A DNA stretch of 64,000 nt from [Erwinia] mediterraneensis (GTDB taxonomy: Bacteria; Pseudomonadota; Gammaproteobacteria; Enterobacterales; Enterobacteriaceae). The stretch lies in NCBI RefSeq assembly GCF_900604315.1, contig NZ_LR026978.1, positions 3,420,013-3,484,012 of the forward strand, written 5' to 3'. The stretch's first letter is position 1, and every line of letters begins with the position of its first letter. This document shows positions 44,527-55,048 of this stretch, piece after piece. The notes under the pieces are model-generated. The model did no database searches. It saw nothing but the letters and a program-made list of their open reading frames with translations, and had not been told where the DNA came from. The position numbers and the translations under genes are program-made.

Positions 44527-46047
44527 TCAGGAAAGGCGCACCTGGCTATGCATCATCAATCGACACAGGCGCATGCGGGCCTGCATAAAATTGCGCTTCA
44601 GCCGCAGTCCGCCCTTACCGCCCTCACCAAAAGCTAACGTCAGGTCGTCGCCGGGATGCCAGGCGGGCCAGGGCAGCTCCCCCGGCAGCGTGTGGGTAAA
44701 TTCACTGGCATCACGGGCAAAAGCGATCCAGTACGCGCTGAGGTTGCGGGCAAAGGCGTCATCTGCCGCATTGGCGGGGGATTGGTTGCTGACATCCGCC
44801 AGCTGACTCAGCGTATTAAAGACATAGGGGATTTCGCTACCGTGCCAGCTGCCGTGCGGGTAGCTGTCGCGGGCATGTTCGGAAACATAATCAAACCAGT
44901 AACGCCAGCCGGGCATGCCGACATCATGTTGTGCCTGCACGACCAGTGTTGTCAGCGCGCTAAAGGCCATGTCGCGCGCCAGCGCGCGTCCCAGCAGGGT
45001 GTCATCATGAATATCATACAGCCATTTGACCAGGCGATAGATCAGGGGTCGCTGGGCACGCATCTCACGTATAATGCGCGTAACGTCAATGCCAAAATAG
45101 TCCAGCACGCTGGCTTCATCGCTGTTACTGCCAATGATCAGCGGCAGCCGCTGCTGCTGTCCGGCACGGAAGGTCGCCAGCATCGACCGGGGCAAAAGCG
45201 TATCACCAACAATGGGGACCGGCTGCGTAGCCAGCTCCCCTCCGAGCGACCAGAAAGCTTCGGCCGGAAGGCGGCGCAACTCCTCCGCAGTCGCGTTCTC
45301 AAGGCCAAAGTGTTTGGCCAGCGCGATGCCGTTGTTCAGCGCCTGACGGCGTTCAACATCGGGCAGGCTGTAAGCGCTCTGTACAATCCCTTTGTTAAAC
45401 AGCCCTTGCGCCAGCGGCGAGCAGTACAACGAGAGTATGCTGCGCGCGCCGGACGATTCGCCAAATAGCGTCACGTTGTGTCGATCGCCGCCAAATGCCG
45501 GTATATTGCGCTGGATCCATTGCAAGGCAGCGATCTGATCGAGTAAGGCGAAATTATTGACCGTTTTCCCCTCAGGATACTCAGAGTCAAGCGCCGGATG
45601 GGCAAAGAAGCCGAGGTGGCCCAGCCGGTAATTGAGGGTCACCACCACCACACCACGCCCGGCGAGGTAACGGCCGTTATAGGGCGGCAGACTGCCTGCC
45701 CCCAGGGTAAAGCCGCCTCCGTGCAACCACACCATCACCGGCAGCGGTCGCGACGGAGTAATATCGGGCGTCCAGATGTTCAGATAAAGGCAATCTTCGC
45801 TGAACACGCCCGGATCGCCGCCGCCGACGTTAATGCAATATTCACGATTCTGCCAGCAGGCATTGCCCCACTGGATCGCATCGCGCACGCCCTGCCAGCG
45901 GGCCATTGGCTGTGGCGGCCGCCAGCGTAACGCACCCACCGGCGGGGCTGCATAAGGTAATCCTCTGAAGACAAAGAGGTTATCATCCATCGCCCCTCTG
46001 ACCTCGCCTTCAGCTGTCATGAGCTTCAGATGACGTTGATTTTTCAT
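44527..46047 (-). CDS. Type-B carboxylesterase/lipase family protein
   Basis: The 506-residue alpha/beta hydrolase of the cholinesterase-like (type-B) family shows FRGLPYAAPPVGALRWRPPQP, EDCLYLNIWTP, the oxyanion-hole VWLHGGGFTLGAGS, and the nucleophile elbow GESSGA with Ser198. The histidine of the triad is likely in SWHGSEIPYVFNT. There is no signal peptide, so it acts in the cytoplasm on an unknown ester (para-nitrobenzyl-esterase-like). It is monocistronic, with 134 bases to the end of hglS upstream. Confidence 0.93.
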   Translation of the reverse strand: MKNQRHLKLMTAEGEVRGAMDDNLFVFRGLPYAAPPVGALRWRPPQPMARWQGVRDAIQWGNACWQNREYCINVGGGDPGVFSEDCLYLNIWTPDITPSRPLPVMVWLHGGGFTLGAGSLPPYNGRYLAGRGVVVVTLNYRLGHLGFFAHPALDSEYPEGKTVNNFALLDQIAALQWIQRNIPAFGGDRHNVTLFGESSGARSILSLYCSPLAQGLFNKGIVQSAYSLPDVERRQALNNGIALAKHFGLENATAEELRRLPAEAFWSLGGELATQPVPIVGDTLLPRSMLATFRAGQQQRLPLIIGSNSDEASVLDYFGIDVTRIIREMRAQRPLIYRLVKWLYDIHDDTLLGRALARDMAFSALTTLVVQAQHDVGMPGWRYWFDYVSEHARDSYPHGSWHGSEIPYVFNTLSQLADVSNQSPANAADDAFARNLSAYWIAFARDASEFTHTLPGELPWPAWHPGDDLTLAFGEGGKGGLRLKRNFMQARMRLCRLMMHSQVRLS

Positions 46048-46181
46048 TGCTTATTCCTGCAAATGCGTCAATCCATTATTTCCGCGCCTTCAGACAAAGT
46101 CCATATGTACACCTCATTTGCAGATTATGCCGAGATTTCAGACAGTTCACTGAACGCGAGTCCAGCCACAGCCAGAGAGCG

Positions 46182-47519
46182 TCAGGTCAGGCCACAACGC
46201 TGCAGACTGCGCTGCTGCCGCGCCTCATACAGCGCCATCTCATCCAGCAGCGGCGCGCCAAGCGCCTGCTCAAAAGCGGCCCGGCTGGCATGTCCGGCGG
46301 TACGCGCCCGGGCTTCATCGCCCAGATTTGACTGGAAAATGCCTGCCGCACTTACCGGCAGAAAATCTTCATACACGATAGGTTCGGCGATAACACGCCC
46401 CTGTTCAATCAGCGTCTCCAGCGCTTCTCCCGGCTGGGGCGGCTGTGCCCGTCCCTGTTCACTGAGACGATAATCAAACCAGGCCAGCTGCTGCTGACGC
46501 AGTTGCTTTTCATCATCCGGAAAGGCGCGGAACGTTTCAGCCAGCTGACGCTGATGCTGCTGGTTATCGCTGCCGCTGCCCGCCTCAGCCAGCAGACGAT
46601 CATAGAGCGCGCGCCCTGCCGGCGTCAGCGCCACACCACGCTGTTCGATCTCGCCAAAGCGCGCGGTATGGGTGCCCGGATGACCATCTTGAAAGCGCAC
46701 CGGCTCCTCTACGGCTTTAAAGCTGGTCTGGCGCAGTAAAATCGGCACGCGACGCTGCGGCGGACCCTCGATAATTGCTTTGGGCGTAATGCCGCGCGTG
46801 GGCATCAGCGCCTGCACCTGATCGATGTCCAGCGTGCGAGGCGTGAGATGATTAATATGGCAACCGGGAAAACAGACCACATCTGCAATCAGCCGATGCT
46901 GCTGGTTCAGCGCCTGCCAGGTGGCGCTGTCAACGGTGGTTTGCCGGTGCCAGCGAAAAGTTTCCAGCGCTTCCTGCACAAAAACCTCTGCCTGTGATGC
47001 AGTCAATCCGCCCTGTTGCTGATGCAGCGCAACCAGTTCCCGGCAGCGCGGCGTAAAGATATCGCGTGCCGCAAGAATACGTTCCGCCTGCGCGCGCAGA
47101 TCCTCATCCTCGATCAGCTCCAGCCGCAGCAGCGAAGTAAACAGACGAAACGGGTTGCGGCGCAGCGCCTCATCCTCCACCGGGCGAAAAGCGGTGGAGT
47201 GCACCGGGACGCCCGCCTGGGAGAGATCGTAATAGCCCACCGGCACCATCCCCATAATGGCAAACAGCTGACGCAGCATATTGAGTTCGTCGGCCCGGCC
47301 CACGCGGATGGCGCCATGACGTTCAATACTGAGACGGTTCAACTCATCGGCCGCTTCAAGGCGCGCAGTCAGCGCCGGATTGCGGATTAATACCTGCTGA
47401 TTTACCTCGGCGACCAACTGCATCAGCGTGCCATACTGCGGCACCTCCTGCTGATACATGGCTGACATCGCCCGGGAGAACAGGCTGAGGATCTGGTCGG
47501 CACTGAGAAAAGTCTCCAT
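46182..47519 (-). CDS. hglS: 2-oxoadipate dioxygenase/decarboxylase (YdcJ, DUF1338)
   Basis: This Fe(II) enzyme converts 2-oxoadipate to D-2-hydroxyglutarate with O2, a step of D-lysine/2-oxoadipate degradation shown for the Pseudomonas putida enzyme. The 445-residue protein is the size of E. coli YdcJ. IERHGAIRVG near 65-74 carries the metal histidine and the substrate arginine (His68, Arg72). CFPGCHINHLTPRTLDID holds the second histidine and RFGEIEQRGVALTPAG the glutamate. The ATG at 47519 follows AGGTG. It is divergent from ydcI, the likely regulator. Confidence 0.92.
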   Translation of the reverse strand: METFLSADQILSLFSRAMSAMYQQEVPQYGTLMQLVAEVNQQVLIRNPALTARLEAADELNRLSIERHGAIRVGRADELNMLRQLFAIMGMVPVGYYDLSQAGVPVHSTAFRPVEDEALRRNPFRLFTSLLRLELIEDEDLRAQAERILAARDIFTPRCRELVALHQQQGGLTASQAEVFVQEALETFRWHRQTTVDSATWQALNQQHRLIADVVCFPGCHINHLTPRTLDIDQVQALMPTRGITPKAIIEGPPQRRVPILLRQTSFKAVEEPVRFQDGHPGTHTARFGEIEQRGVALTPAGRALYDRLLAEAGSGSDNQQHQRQLAETFRAFPDDEKQLRQQQLAWFDYRLSEQGRAQPPQPGEALETLIEQGRVIAEPIVYEDFLPVSAAGIFQSNLGDEARARTAGHASRAAFEQALGAPLLDEMALYEARQQRSLQRCGLT

Positions 47520-47961
47520 GTTTTTCACCTGTTTGAGTGAGCGTTGCTGCTACTGTAAAACAACGTTATGACGGCAGGCGAAAAAATCTCTGAACTGTGA
47601 TCGTCGAGACAGTTAGTGTCTGGTAGCAGAGAAAGGCCAGAGAGACAGGGGTTGTTAACGCTGCCGGCGATCATCCGTTTTGGTAAAAAGATGAGCAATA
47701 ATGATAGCGCGGGGTTAAGTATCGGGCGCTGAGTCGCAGAGCATCATAAAAAAGAATAAATAATATCCAGTGTAAAGCGTTAAATTTTACCGATTGAGCG
47801 CTCTGTTCATCTTGCAGGAAAAAATAAAATGATTTTAATAACAGAAAGTTATCGATTTTTCCTCTGCCACCCCGCCTTTGTTAAATAAATTTTGCAACAA
47901 AGTTAACAAAATCACATTTTAGCAGTTGATTGCGCGGGTGGATTGTCACTAACGTTGTGCA
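47520..47961. other. Divergent control region hglS/ydcI
   Basis: These 442 bases, AT-rich towards the ydcI side (47750-47920), contain both promoters. No ORF or strong palindrome was found. GTTAACAAAATCAC around 47900 is AT-rich promoter-like sequence only. Confidence 0.4.
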
Positions 47962-48882
47962 ATGGACAAAAATATCCTTTTCAATCAGCGCATTCGTTTG
48001 CGCCATTTACATACTTTCGTTGCCGTAGCTCAGCAAGGTACGCTGGGTCGTGCGGCAGAAACGCTCAACCTGAGCCAACCTGCGCTCTCCAGAACCCTTA
48101 ACGAACTGGAGGAGCTGACGGGCGTACGCCTGTTTGAGCGTGGCCGACTCGGCGCCCAGCTCACCACCATGGGCGAGCAGTTTCTCACTCATGCGGTACG
48201 CGTGCTGGATGCCCTTAACCATGCCGGACAAAGCTTTCATGCACCGCTCAGCGAACGTCCTACGGTGATCCGTCTCGGTGCGCTGACCACGGCGGCAATG
48301 GGCATGCTGCCGCAAATTCTTGACCGTTTTCATCAGCAGCAGCCCAATACCACGATTCAGGTGGCGACGTTACATAATAATGTACTGCTTGCCGGCCTGA
48401 AAGCGGGAGAATTTGATCTCGGCATTGGCCGTATGGCCGACAGCGAAATGATGAAGGGACTCTCCTATGAGTTGCTGTTTCTGGAGTCGCTGCGGCTGGT
48501 GGTGCGTCCCGAGCATCCGCTGCTAAGTGACAACGTCACGCTCTCTCGCGCCATGCAATGGCCGGTGGTCATCTCGCCGGAAGGGACCGCGCCACGCCGT
48601 ATCGCCCAGCAGATGCTGGATGAACAGGGCTGTACCCTGCCAGCCCACTGTGTAGAAACCTCGTCGACCTCACTGGCGCGCCAGCTGGCGTTACGCTACG
48701 ACTATATCTGGTTTGTGCCTTCTGGCGCGGTTAAAGAGGATTTAAGCCACAATGCGCTGTGCGCCCTGCCGATTAACGCGTCGGGGGCCGGAGAACCAGT
48801 CGGGATTATTACCCGTACCGGCGATACTCTGAGCCTGAGCGTGGAAATCCTGATGGCAACAATGCGCAAGCTGCACAGTTAG
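47962..48882 (+). CDS. ydcI: LysR-type regulator YdcI
   Basis: The 306-residue regulator is close to E. coli YdcI (307), with QRIRLRHLHTFVAVAQQGTLGRAAETLNLSQPALSRTLNELEELTGVRLFERGRLGAQLT as its winged helix. The shared C-terminal block is YIWFVPSGAVKEDL. YdcI has been linked to acid/pH and acetate-related stress control. Placement divergent from hglS (ydcJ) is the same as in E. coli and points to control of that gene. The 6 bases between its stop and the convergent smrA stop leave no room for a terminator. Confidence 0.94.
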   Translation: MDKNILFNQRIRLRHLHTFVAVAQQGTLGRAAETLNLSQPALSRTLNELEELTGVRLFERGRLGAQLTTMGEQFLTHAVRVLDALNHAGQSFHAPLSERPTVIRLGALTTAAMGMLPQILDRFHQQQPNTTIQVATLHNNVLLAGLKAGEFDLGIGRMADSEMMKGLSYELLFLESLRLVVRPEHPLLSDNVTLSRAMQWPVVISPEGTAPRRIAQQMLDEQGCTLPAHCVETSSTSLARQLALRYDYIWFVPSGAVKEDLSHNALCALPINASGAGEPVGIITRTGDTLSLSVEILMATMRKLHS

Positions 48883-48888
48883 CGGCTA

Positions 48889-49455
48889 TTAGCGGCTACG
48901 TTTGGCGTGCCGCTCGCGATTGTCGAGCCGTGCCTTATCAGTTTTACGCAGGCCGACATAAAGCGCGCCGGCGCCACCATGCTGCATCTGAGCCACACAA
49001 TAGGTCTGGACATCATCAAACTGTCTCAGCCAGCGCGCCAGATAACTGCGCACGATATTGGCATGAGACTCGTCATTGCGGCCTTTGCCATGGATAATCA
49101 ACAAATTGCGTAACCCCGCCTTGCGCGCCTGCTGTATAAAGTTGAACAGCGCCTGACGGCAGTTCTCTACCGGCTGACGCAACAGGTTCAGGCTGGCATC
49201 CAGTGGGTATTTTCCCTGACGCAGTTTGTCGAGTACACCCTGCTGAATGCCGTCCGCTTTATACTCCAGCGGCGTATTCAACGGAATAATATCGAGGTAG
49301 CCGCGCGTCAGAAAATTTTCCTCTTCGCTGCGCGCTTCCGGCTGTCGGGGTGCTTTCGTTGCAGGTGTTTTCAGCCAGTGCGTGCTGGCCTGATCTTTTA
49401 GCGGTATGACATCGTCCATGGCGTCTCGAAAAAGATTTTTATCATCAGGGTTCAT
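48889..49455 (-). CDS. smrA: Smr-domain endonuclease SmrA
   Basis: The 188-residue protein has an N-terminal linker with MNPDDKNLFRDAMDDVIPLK and a C-terminal Smr domain (LNLLRQPVENCRQALFNFIQQARKAGLRNLLIIHGKGRNDESHANIVRSYLARWLRQF). IIHGKG is the conserved active-site block. E. coli SmrA (YdaL, 187 residues) has DNA-nicking activity. The DLHG motif of other Smr proteins is replaced by the SLNLLR segment, as in SmrA. It is convergent with ydcI and divergent from fnr. Confidence 0.93.
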   Translation of the reverse strand: MNPDDKNLFRDAMDDVIPLKDQASTHWLKTPATKAPRQPEARSEEENFLTRGYLDIIPLNTPLEYKADGIQQGVLDKLRQGKYPLDASLNLLRQPVENCRQALFNFIQQARKAGLRNLLIIHGKGRNDESHANIVRSYLARWLRQFDDVQTYCVAQMQHGGAGALYVGLRKTDKARLDNRERHAKRSR

Positions 49456-49668
49456 GATTCATTCTCACGCCAGTTACATCCCGGACGCAACATACGCCGC
49501 GGAAGTGAAAATTTTATCAAAGTCGGACTGCTAAGCGTAACCCCCTGACAGTGATTTGCCAGCCTGCCGTCTTTTTCACCGTTTACCTTAACCGCCTGCT
49601 ATTAACCCTGAAATTTCCGGGTTTATTACTGCTCGGATGAGTTCCATTCACCGCCAGAAATGTTAAAA

Positions 49669-49682
49669 TTGACCTCAGTCAA
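49669..49682 (+). promoter_or_regulatory. FNR box in the fnr promoter
   Basis: TTGAC-CTCA-GTCAA differs from the TTGAT-N4-ATCAA consensus by one base in each half and is a perfect palindrome. It ends 19 bases before the fnr ATG. E. coli fnr has a site in the corresponding place and represses itself. Confidence 0.75.
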
Positions 49683-49701
49683 TCGTTGTCGAGCCCATAC
49701 T

Positions 49702-50454
49702 ATGATCCCGGAAAAACGTAACATTCGTCGTGTTCAGGCTGGTGGCTGTACCATTCATTGTCAGGATTGCAGCATCAGCCAGCTCTGTATCCCCTTTACG
49801 TTAAACGAGCATGAACTGGATCAGCTGGATAACATCATCGAGCGCAAAAAGCCGATTCAGAAAGGCCAGACGTTGTTCAAGGCAGGTGATGAACTGAAAT
49901 CGCTGTACGCCATTCGCTCCGGTACCATCAAGAGCTATACCATTACCGAACAGGGTGATGAGCAGATTACCGGTTTCAACCTTGCCGGCGATCTGGTCGG
50001 GTTCGATGCTATCGTCAGCGGTCACCACCCCAGTTTTGCCCAGGCGCTGGAAACGGCGATGGTGTGCGAAATTCCGTTTGAAACTCTGGACGATCTCTCC
50101 GGTAAAATGCCCGCGCTGCGGCAGCAGATGATGCGCCTGATGAGTGGCGAGATTAAAGGCGATCAGGATATGATCCTGCTGCTGTCGAAAAAGAATGCCG
50201 AAGAGCGCCTTGCGGCCTTTATCTGGAATCTGGCGCGTCGCTTTGGTCAGCGTGGCTTTTCCCAGCGTGAATTCCGCCTCACCATGACGCGCGGCGATAT
50301 CGGCAACTACCTCGGTCTGACAGTAGAAACCATCAGCCGTCTGCTGGGGCGTTTCCAGAAAAGCGGCATGCTGGCGGTGAAAGGAAAATATATCATGATT
50401 GAAGACCATGCCCAGCTGGCGGAGCTGGCCGGACAGAGCCACCAGGCAGCCTGA
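49702..50454 (+). CDS. fnr: Fumarate/nitrate reduction regulator FNR
   Basis: FNR is the oxygen-sensing global regulator. The 250-residue product matches E. coli FNR closely. The cluster cysteines are present at 20, 23, 29 ([11 protein letters not shown]) and near 122 (MVCEIPFE); an extra Cys16 also occurs. The CRP-like cyclic-nucleotide fold, a long dimerisation helix and the recognition helix [17 protein letters not shown] follow, with the E-x2-S-R contacts to the FNR box. The ATG at 49702 equals the E. coli start. An FNR box overlaps its promoter region. uspE follows 119 bases on, as in E. coli. Confidence 0.98.
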   Translation: MIPEKRNIRRVQAGGCTIHCQDCSISQLCIPFTLNEHELDQLDNIIERKKPIQKGQTLFKAGDELKSLYAIRSGTIKSYTITEQGDEQITGFNLAGDLVGFDAIVSGHHPSFAQALETAMVCEIPFETLDDLSGKMPALRQQMMRLMSGEIKGDQDMILLLSKKNAEERLAAFIWNLARRFGQRGFSQREFRLTMTRGDIGNYLGLTVETISRLLGRFQKSGMLAVKGKYIMIEDHAQLAELAGQSHQAA

Positions 50455-50573
50455 GGCGCAGCCGGGGAAATAAATCTTATTTTATTGATCCGGCTAGGGC
50501 TTTTTCCCTTCTTCCTGACGATGACTTAGGCTATCTTTAAACCAGACTCGCTTTGGTTTAAGGAGAATGTTTC

Positions 50574-51533
50574 ATGTCCCGGTATCAAAATATACTGGTC
50601 GCTATCGATGCGCAGCAGGATGACCAGCCCGCGCTGCGCCGAGCGGTCTATCTCAACCAGCGCATTGGCGGAAAAATCAAAGCTTTCCTGCCTATCTATG
50701 ACTTCTCCTACGAGATGACCACCCTGCTTTCGCCTGATGAACGCGTTACCATGCGCAAAGGCGTGATTAGCCAGCGTACCGAGTGGATCCGCGAGCAGGC
50801 GCAGGCTTATCTTGAAGCGGGCGTTGATATTGAGATCAAGGTTATCTGGCATAACCGTCCCTATGAAGCGATTATTCAGGAAGTGATGCAGCATAATCAC
50901 GATCTGGTGTTAAAAATGGCGCATCAGCACGATCGCCTGGAGGCGGTGATTTTTACTCCTACCGACTGGCATCTGCTGCGTAAATGCCCCTGCCCGGTGT
51001 GGATGGTGAAAGATCAGCCCTGGCCTGAAGGCGGCAAAGCAGTAGTCGCCGTAAACCTGGCCAGTGAAGAACCCCATCACGACGCACTTAATCAGAAACT
51101 GATCCGCGAAACCACCCTGCTGGCAGAGATGGTGAACCACACGGAAGTGCATCTGGTAGGTGCCTATCCCGTTACCCCCATCAATATCGCCATTGAACTG
51201 CCCGATTTCGATCCCAGCGTTTACAACGATGCCATTCGTGGCCAGCATCTGGTCGCCATGAAGGCGCTGCGGCAGAAGTTTGGCATCGGCGAAGAGTTTA
51301 CTCATGTGGCGAAAGGCCTGCCTGAGGAAGTGATCCCGGATCTGGCCGTGCAGCTTGACGCTGGCGTGGTGGTTCTGGGAACCATCGGCCGTACCGGCAT
51401 CTCGGCCGCGTTTCTCGGCAATACCGCCGAACAAGTGATTGATCATCTTCGTTGTGATCTGCTGGCGATTAAGCCGGACGATTTCAAATCGCCGATTACG
51501 CAGGATGATGATGAAGAGGATGAGGAGGACTGA
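50574..51533 (+). CDS. uspE: Universal stress protein E
   Basis: The 319-residue tandem-domain UspA-like protein acts in stationary-phase and DNA-damage tolerance, motility and adhesion. Domain 1 starts [24 protein letters not shown]; domain 2 carries [38 protein letters not shown]. The C-terminal tail is unusually acidic (DDDEEDEED). AAGGAGAATG ribosome site. It lies downstream of fnr in the conserved order and is closed by a strong bidirectional terminator. Confidence 0.97.
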   Translation: MSRYQNILVAIDAQQDDQPALRRAVYLNQRIGGKIKAFLPIYDFSYEMTTLLSPDERVTMRKGVISQRTEWIREQAQAYLEAGVDIEIKVIWHNRPYEAIIQEVMQHNHDLVLKMAHQHDRLEAVIFTPTDWHLLRKCPCPVWMVKDQPWPEGGKAVVAVNLASEEPHHDALNQKLIRETTLLAEMVNHTEVHLVGAYPVTPINIAIELPDFDPSVYNDAIRGQHLVAMKALRQKFGIGEEFTHVAKGLPEEVIPDLAVQLDAGVVVLGTIGRTGISAAFLGNTAEQVIDHLRCDLLAIKPDDFKSPITQDDDEEDEED

Positions 51534-51552
51534 CGGTCACCTCAGCAGACAG

Positions 51553-51581
51553 AAAAAGGGGCGAATGGTTCGCCCCTTTTT
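51553..51581. terminator. Bidirectional terminator uspE/pntB
   Basis: A perfect 13-bp inverted repeat, AAAAAGGGGCGAA/TTCGCCCCTTTTT with a 3-base loop, lies between the convergent stops of uspE and pntB. It has T tracts on both strands. Confidence 0.95.
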
Positions 51582-51583
51582 CA

Positions 51584-52972
51584 TTACAGCGCTTTCAGAA
51601 TCGCTTCCACGCTGGCTTTGGCATCACCAAACAGCATCTGCGTATTCTCTTTAAAGAACAGCGGATTCTGCACACCCGCGTAACCGGTGTTCATGGAGCG
51701 TTTAAACACAATAACATTCTGCGCTTTCCACACTTCCAGCACCGGCATTCCGGCAATCGGACTGCGTGGATCTTCCTGCGCCGCCGGGTTAACCGTATCG
51801 TTGGCCCCGATCACCAGCACCGTGTCGGTATCGCTGAAATCGTCATTGATCTCATCCATCTCCAGTACCACATCGTAAGGCACCTTCGCTTCTGCCAGCA
51901 GCACGTTCATATGACCCGGCAGGCGTCCGGCCACCGGATGAATGCCAAAGCGCACCTTGACGCCGCGTGCGCGCAGCTTTTCAGTGATCTCGGCCACCGG
52001 ATACTGGGCCTGCGCCACCGCCATGCCGTAGCCCGGGGTAATAATCACCGATGAGGCGTTTTTCAGCATCTCTGCCGTCTCTTCCGCCGAAATCTCCCGG
52101 TATTCCCCGGCCTCGTCGCTGCTGCCATCGCTACTGCTGTCTGAACCAAAGCCACCGGCGATCACGCTGACAAAGGAGCGGTTCATCGCCTTACACATAA
52201 TGTAAGAGAGAATCGCACCAGAGGAGCCCACCAGCGCACCGGTTACGATCAGCAGATCGTTGCTGAGCATAAAACCCGCCGCCGCTGCGGCCCAGCCGGA
52301 ATAGGAGTTGAGCATTGACACCACCACGGGCATATCCGCCCCGCCGATGGAGGCCACCAGATGCCAGCCAAACGCCAGCGCGATGACGGTCATCAGCAAC
52401 AGCGCAAACACCTGTATGCCGCTACTGTCAGTACGCACAAACCACAGCAACAACAGGAAGGAAACCACCAGCGCCAGCAGGTTGAGCTTATGGCGATGCG
52501 GCAGCATCAGCGGTTTTGAGGCGATCTTACCGCGCAGCTTGCCAAACGCCACCAGTGAACCGGTGAAGGTCACAGCACCAATAAAGATACCGATAAACAC
52601 CTCGCTTAAATGGATGTTTTCCAGCACCGCCGACAGGCCCGGCGCATGGTCGATATAGCTGTTGAACCCCACCAGCACCGCTGCAAGACCCACAAAGCTG
52701 TGCAGAATCGCCACCAGTTCCGGCATTTCGGTCATTTCGACTCGTTGCGCCAGTCGGATACCGATGGTGCCGCCGATGATCATCGCCAGCAGGATCCAGA
52801 CCACATGGTCCGAATCGGGACCAAAGATGGTCGCCAGCAGAGCCAGCGCCATGCCACTGATGCCAAAAATATTGCCTCGCTTTGCAGTCTCATGTTTTGC
52901 CAGACCGGCCAGGCTGAAAATAAACAGAATTGCGGCAACAATGTATGCTGCAGTCACTAATCCGCCAGACAT
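51584..52972 (-). CDS. pntB: NAD(P) transhydrogenase subunit beta
   Basis: PntB, with PntA, forms the proton-translocating transhydrogenase that makes NADPH from NADH using the proton motive force. The 462 residues equal E. coli PntB. About nine membrane helices fill residues 1-270. The NADP-binding domain III follows, with [18 protein letters not shown] (the GYGMAV dinucleotide loop), [18 protein letters not shown] and [14 protein letters not shown]. It starts 10 bases after pntA and ends next to the uspE terminator. Confidence 0.98.
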   Translation of the reverse strand: MSGGLVTAAYIVAAILFIFSLAGLAKHETAKRGNIFGISGMALALLATIFGPDSDHVVWILLAMIIGGTIGIRLAQRVEMTEMPELVAILHSFVGLAAVLVGFNSYIDHAPGLSAVLENIHLSEVFIGIFIGAVTFTGSLVAFGKLRGKIASKPLMLPHRHKLNLLALVVSFLLLLWFVRTDSSGIQVFALLLMTVIALAFGWHLVASIGGADMPVVVSMLNSYSGWAAAAAGFMLSNDLLIVTGALVGSSGAILSYIMCKAMNRSFVSVIAGGFGSDSSSDGSSDEAGEYREISAEETAEMLKNASSVIITPGYGMAVAQAQYPVAEITEKLRARGVKVRFGIHPVAGRLPGHMNVLLAEAKVPYDVVLEMDEINDDFSDTDTVLVIGANDTVNPAAQEDPRSPIAGMPVLEVWKAQNVIVFKRSMNTGYAGVQNPLFFKENTQMLFGDAKASVEAILKAL

Positions 52973-52982
52973 AAGTTACCCC

Positions 52983-54515
52983 TTAATGCTTACGAAACAT
53001 TTTCAGCATGCGCTGCGTAACGGTGAAACCACCGAAGATATTGATGCTGGCAATCAGTACCGCAACAAAGGCGAGAAACGTCACCCAGCCGCCGTGTCCC
53101 ATCTGCAGCACCGCCCCGACAACAATAATGCCGGAGATAGCATTGGTGACTGACATCAGTGGCGTATGCAGGGCGTGGCTGACATTCCACACCACGTAAT
53201 ACCCCACCACACAAGCAAGGGCGAAAACGGTAAAGTGGGACAGAAACTCTGGCGGCGCTACGTTAGCCAGGCAGGCGAACAGCACAATCGCCAGCGCCAG
53301 CAGCAGATATTTGCGCCAGCCGGGAGCGGGCTGCTTCTCCTCTTTTTTCTGCTGCACCTGCGCAGGCTGTGACGCTTCAGGAGCCGCCGAAACCTGAATG
53401 GGCGGCGCGGGCCAGGTTATCTCACCCTCACGCACCACGGTGACGCCGCGGATCACCACGTCGTCAAAATCGATAGCGATTTCGCCGTTCTTCTCTTTAC
53501 ACAGCAGTTTCAGCAGATTCACCAGGTTAGTGCCGTAGAGCTGAGAAGATTGCGTCGGTAAACGGCCCGGCAAATCGGTGTAGCCAATGATTTTTACCCC
53601 GTTTGCGGTCAGGGTGATCTGATCCGCCACCGTCAGTTCACAGTTACCTCCAGTCTGTGCCGCCAGGTCGACAATTACGCTGCCCGGCTTCATGGCCGCC
53701 ACCATCTCTGCGGTAATCAGTCGGGGCGCGGGACGGCCCGGGATCAGCGCGGTGGTGACGATAATATCGACCTCTCTGGCCTGAGCGGCAAACAGCGCCA
53801 TCTCTGCGCGGATAAAAGCATCCGACATCTCTTTTGCGTAGCCGTCGCCGCTGCCCGCCTCTTCCTTAATATCCAGCTCAAGGAATTCGGCGCCCATGCT
53901 CTGCACCTGCTCTTTCACTTCCGGGCGGGTATCAAAGGCGCGGACAATCGCGCCCAGACTGCCTGCCGCGCCGATGGCCGCCAGGCCCGCCACGCCGGCA
54001 CCGATCACCATCACTTTGGCTGGCGGGACTTTCCCCGCCGCGGTAATCTGGCCGGTAAAGAAGCGACCAAACTCATGAGCCGCTTCTACGATGGCGCGAT
54101 AGCCCGCAATATTGGCCATGGAGCTCAGCGCATCCAGCGACTGCGCGCGGGAGATGCGCGGGACCGCATCCATCGCCATCGCGTTAACGCCGCGCGCCGC
54201 CAGTTTTTCCAGCAGCGCAGGATGTTGTGCTGGCCAGATAAAGCTGATCAGGGTTGCACCGGCACGCAGCAGCGCCACCTCCTCCTCGTCAGGCGCATTG
54301 ACCTTCAGCACAATATCGGCCTGCCAGACCTGCTCTCTGTCCGCCAGCGTCGCGCCTGCTGCCAGGTAACTCTCATTGTCAAAGCTGGCGAGTTTGCCCG
54401 CGTCGTGCTCCAGCGTCACACTGAATCCCAGCTTAATCAGCTGTTCCACCGTTTTCGGCGTGGCCGCCACGCGAGACTCATTGTACAACCGCTCTTTGGG
54501 TATCCCGATAATCAT
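52983..54515 (-). CDS. pntA: NAD(P) transhydrogenase subunit alpha
   Basis: PntA supplies the NAD(H)-binding domain I and part of the membrane domain. The 510 residues equal E. coli PntA. Visible are [26 protein letters not shown], the NAD Rossmann loop [33 protein letters not shown], and the mobile-loop region [25 protein letters not shown]. Four C-terminal helices are preceded by a low-complexity Ala/Gln/Lys linker ([22 protein letters not shown]). It is first in the pntAB operon and preceded by a 533-base gap. Confidence 0.98.
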   Translation of the reverse strand: MIIGIPKERLYNESRVAATPKTVEQLIKLGFSVTLEHDAGKLASFDNESYLAAGATLADREQVWQADIVLKVNAPDEEEVALLRAGATLISFIWPAQHPALLEKLAARGVNAMAMDAVPRISRAQSLDALSSMANIAGYRAIVEAAHEFGRFFTGQITAAGKVPPAKVMVIGAGVAGLAAIGAAGSLGAIVRAFDTRPEVKEQVQSMGAEFLELDIKEEAGSGDGYAKEMSDAFIRAEMALFAAQAREVDIIVTTALIPGRPAPRLITAEMVAAMKPGSVIVDLAAQTGGNCELTVADQITLTANGVKIIGYTDLPGRLPTQSSQLYGTNLVNLLKLLCKEKNGEIAIDFDDVVIRGVTVVREGEITWPAPPIQVSAAPEASQPAQVQQKKEEKQPAPGWRKYLLLALAIVLFACLANVAPPEFLSHFTVFALACVVGYYVVWNVSHALHTPLMSVTNAISGIIVVGAVLQMGHGGWVTFLAFVAVLIASINIFGGFTVTQRMLKMFRKH

Positions 54516-55048
54516 ACTTTTCCCTTTCGTCGGTGAATGATGATGGGCTGTAGCCGTATTCCCTGCCGCAGACGAAAACAGGTCGCCCTGGATAAAGGGA
54601 ACACAGATGTTTCAAAGTGTTTATAAGCTACTGAAAATGTATTTAGCGATCTACAGCAATAACCCACACTTATGACATTCACACAAATATCCACAGCGAA
54701 ATGCAAAATACTCTGGTTTGCTGCTGGCATTGCCTGCCAGCAAGAAATAATCTTCCGCGAAACATGGCGTCAAGGCGCAGCAAATACCACAAAAAACATT
54801 TAATTAACAATCAGTTACCAGTAATACCACTAAAGGTTAACATTCTGAGTGGTAAACTGATGCGGAAAAGGTCATGGTGATTTCCCGGCAGCAGCGATTT
54901 ATTCAGGGTGGCGACGGGTGATTAGCATTACAGAAATTGCCTGAGACAGCGTCATTATTACATGCAATAATCAGCGGCTAATCTGTTATACATCAAGAGT
55001 CCAGCACGTTTTCGTACTCATTTTTGCGTAAGGCGAAGGATCATTTTT
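54516..55048. other. Divergent region pntA/ydgH
   Basis: These 533 bases separate the pntA and ydgH starts and contain no convincing gene. The AT-rich centre holds a 7-bp inverted repeat TACCACT (54825-54831) and AGTGGTA (54848-54854), separated by 16 bases. Whether it controls either gene is unknown. Confidence 0.4.
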
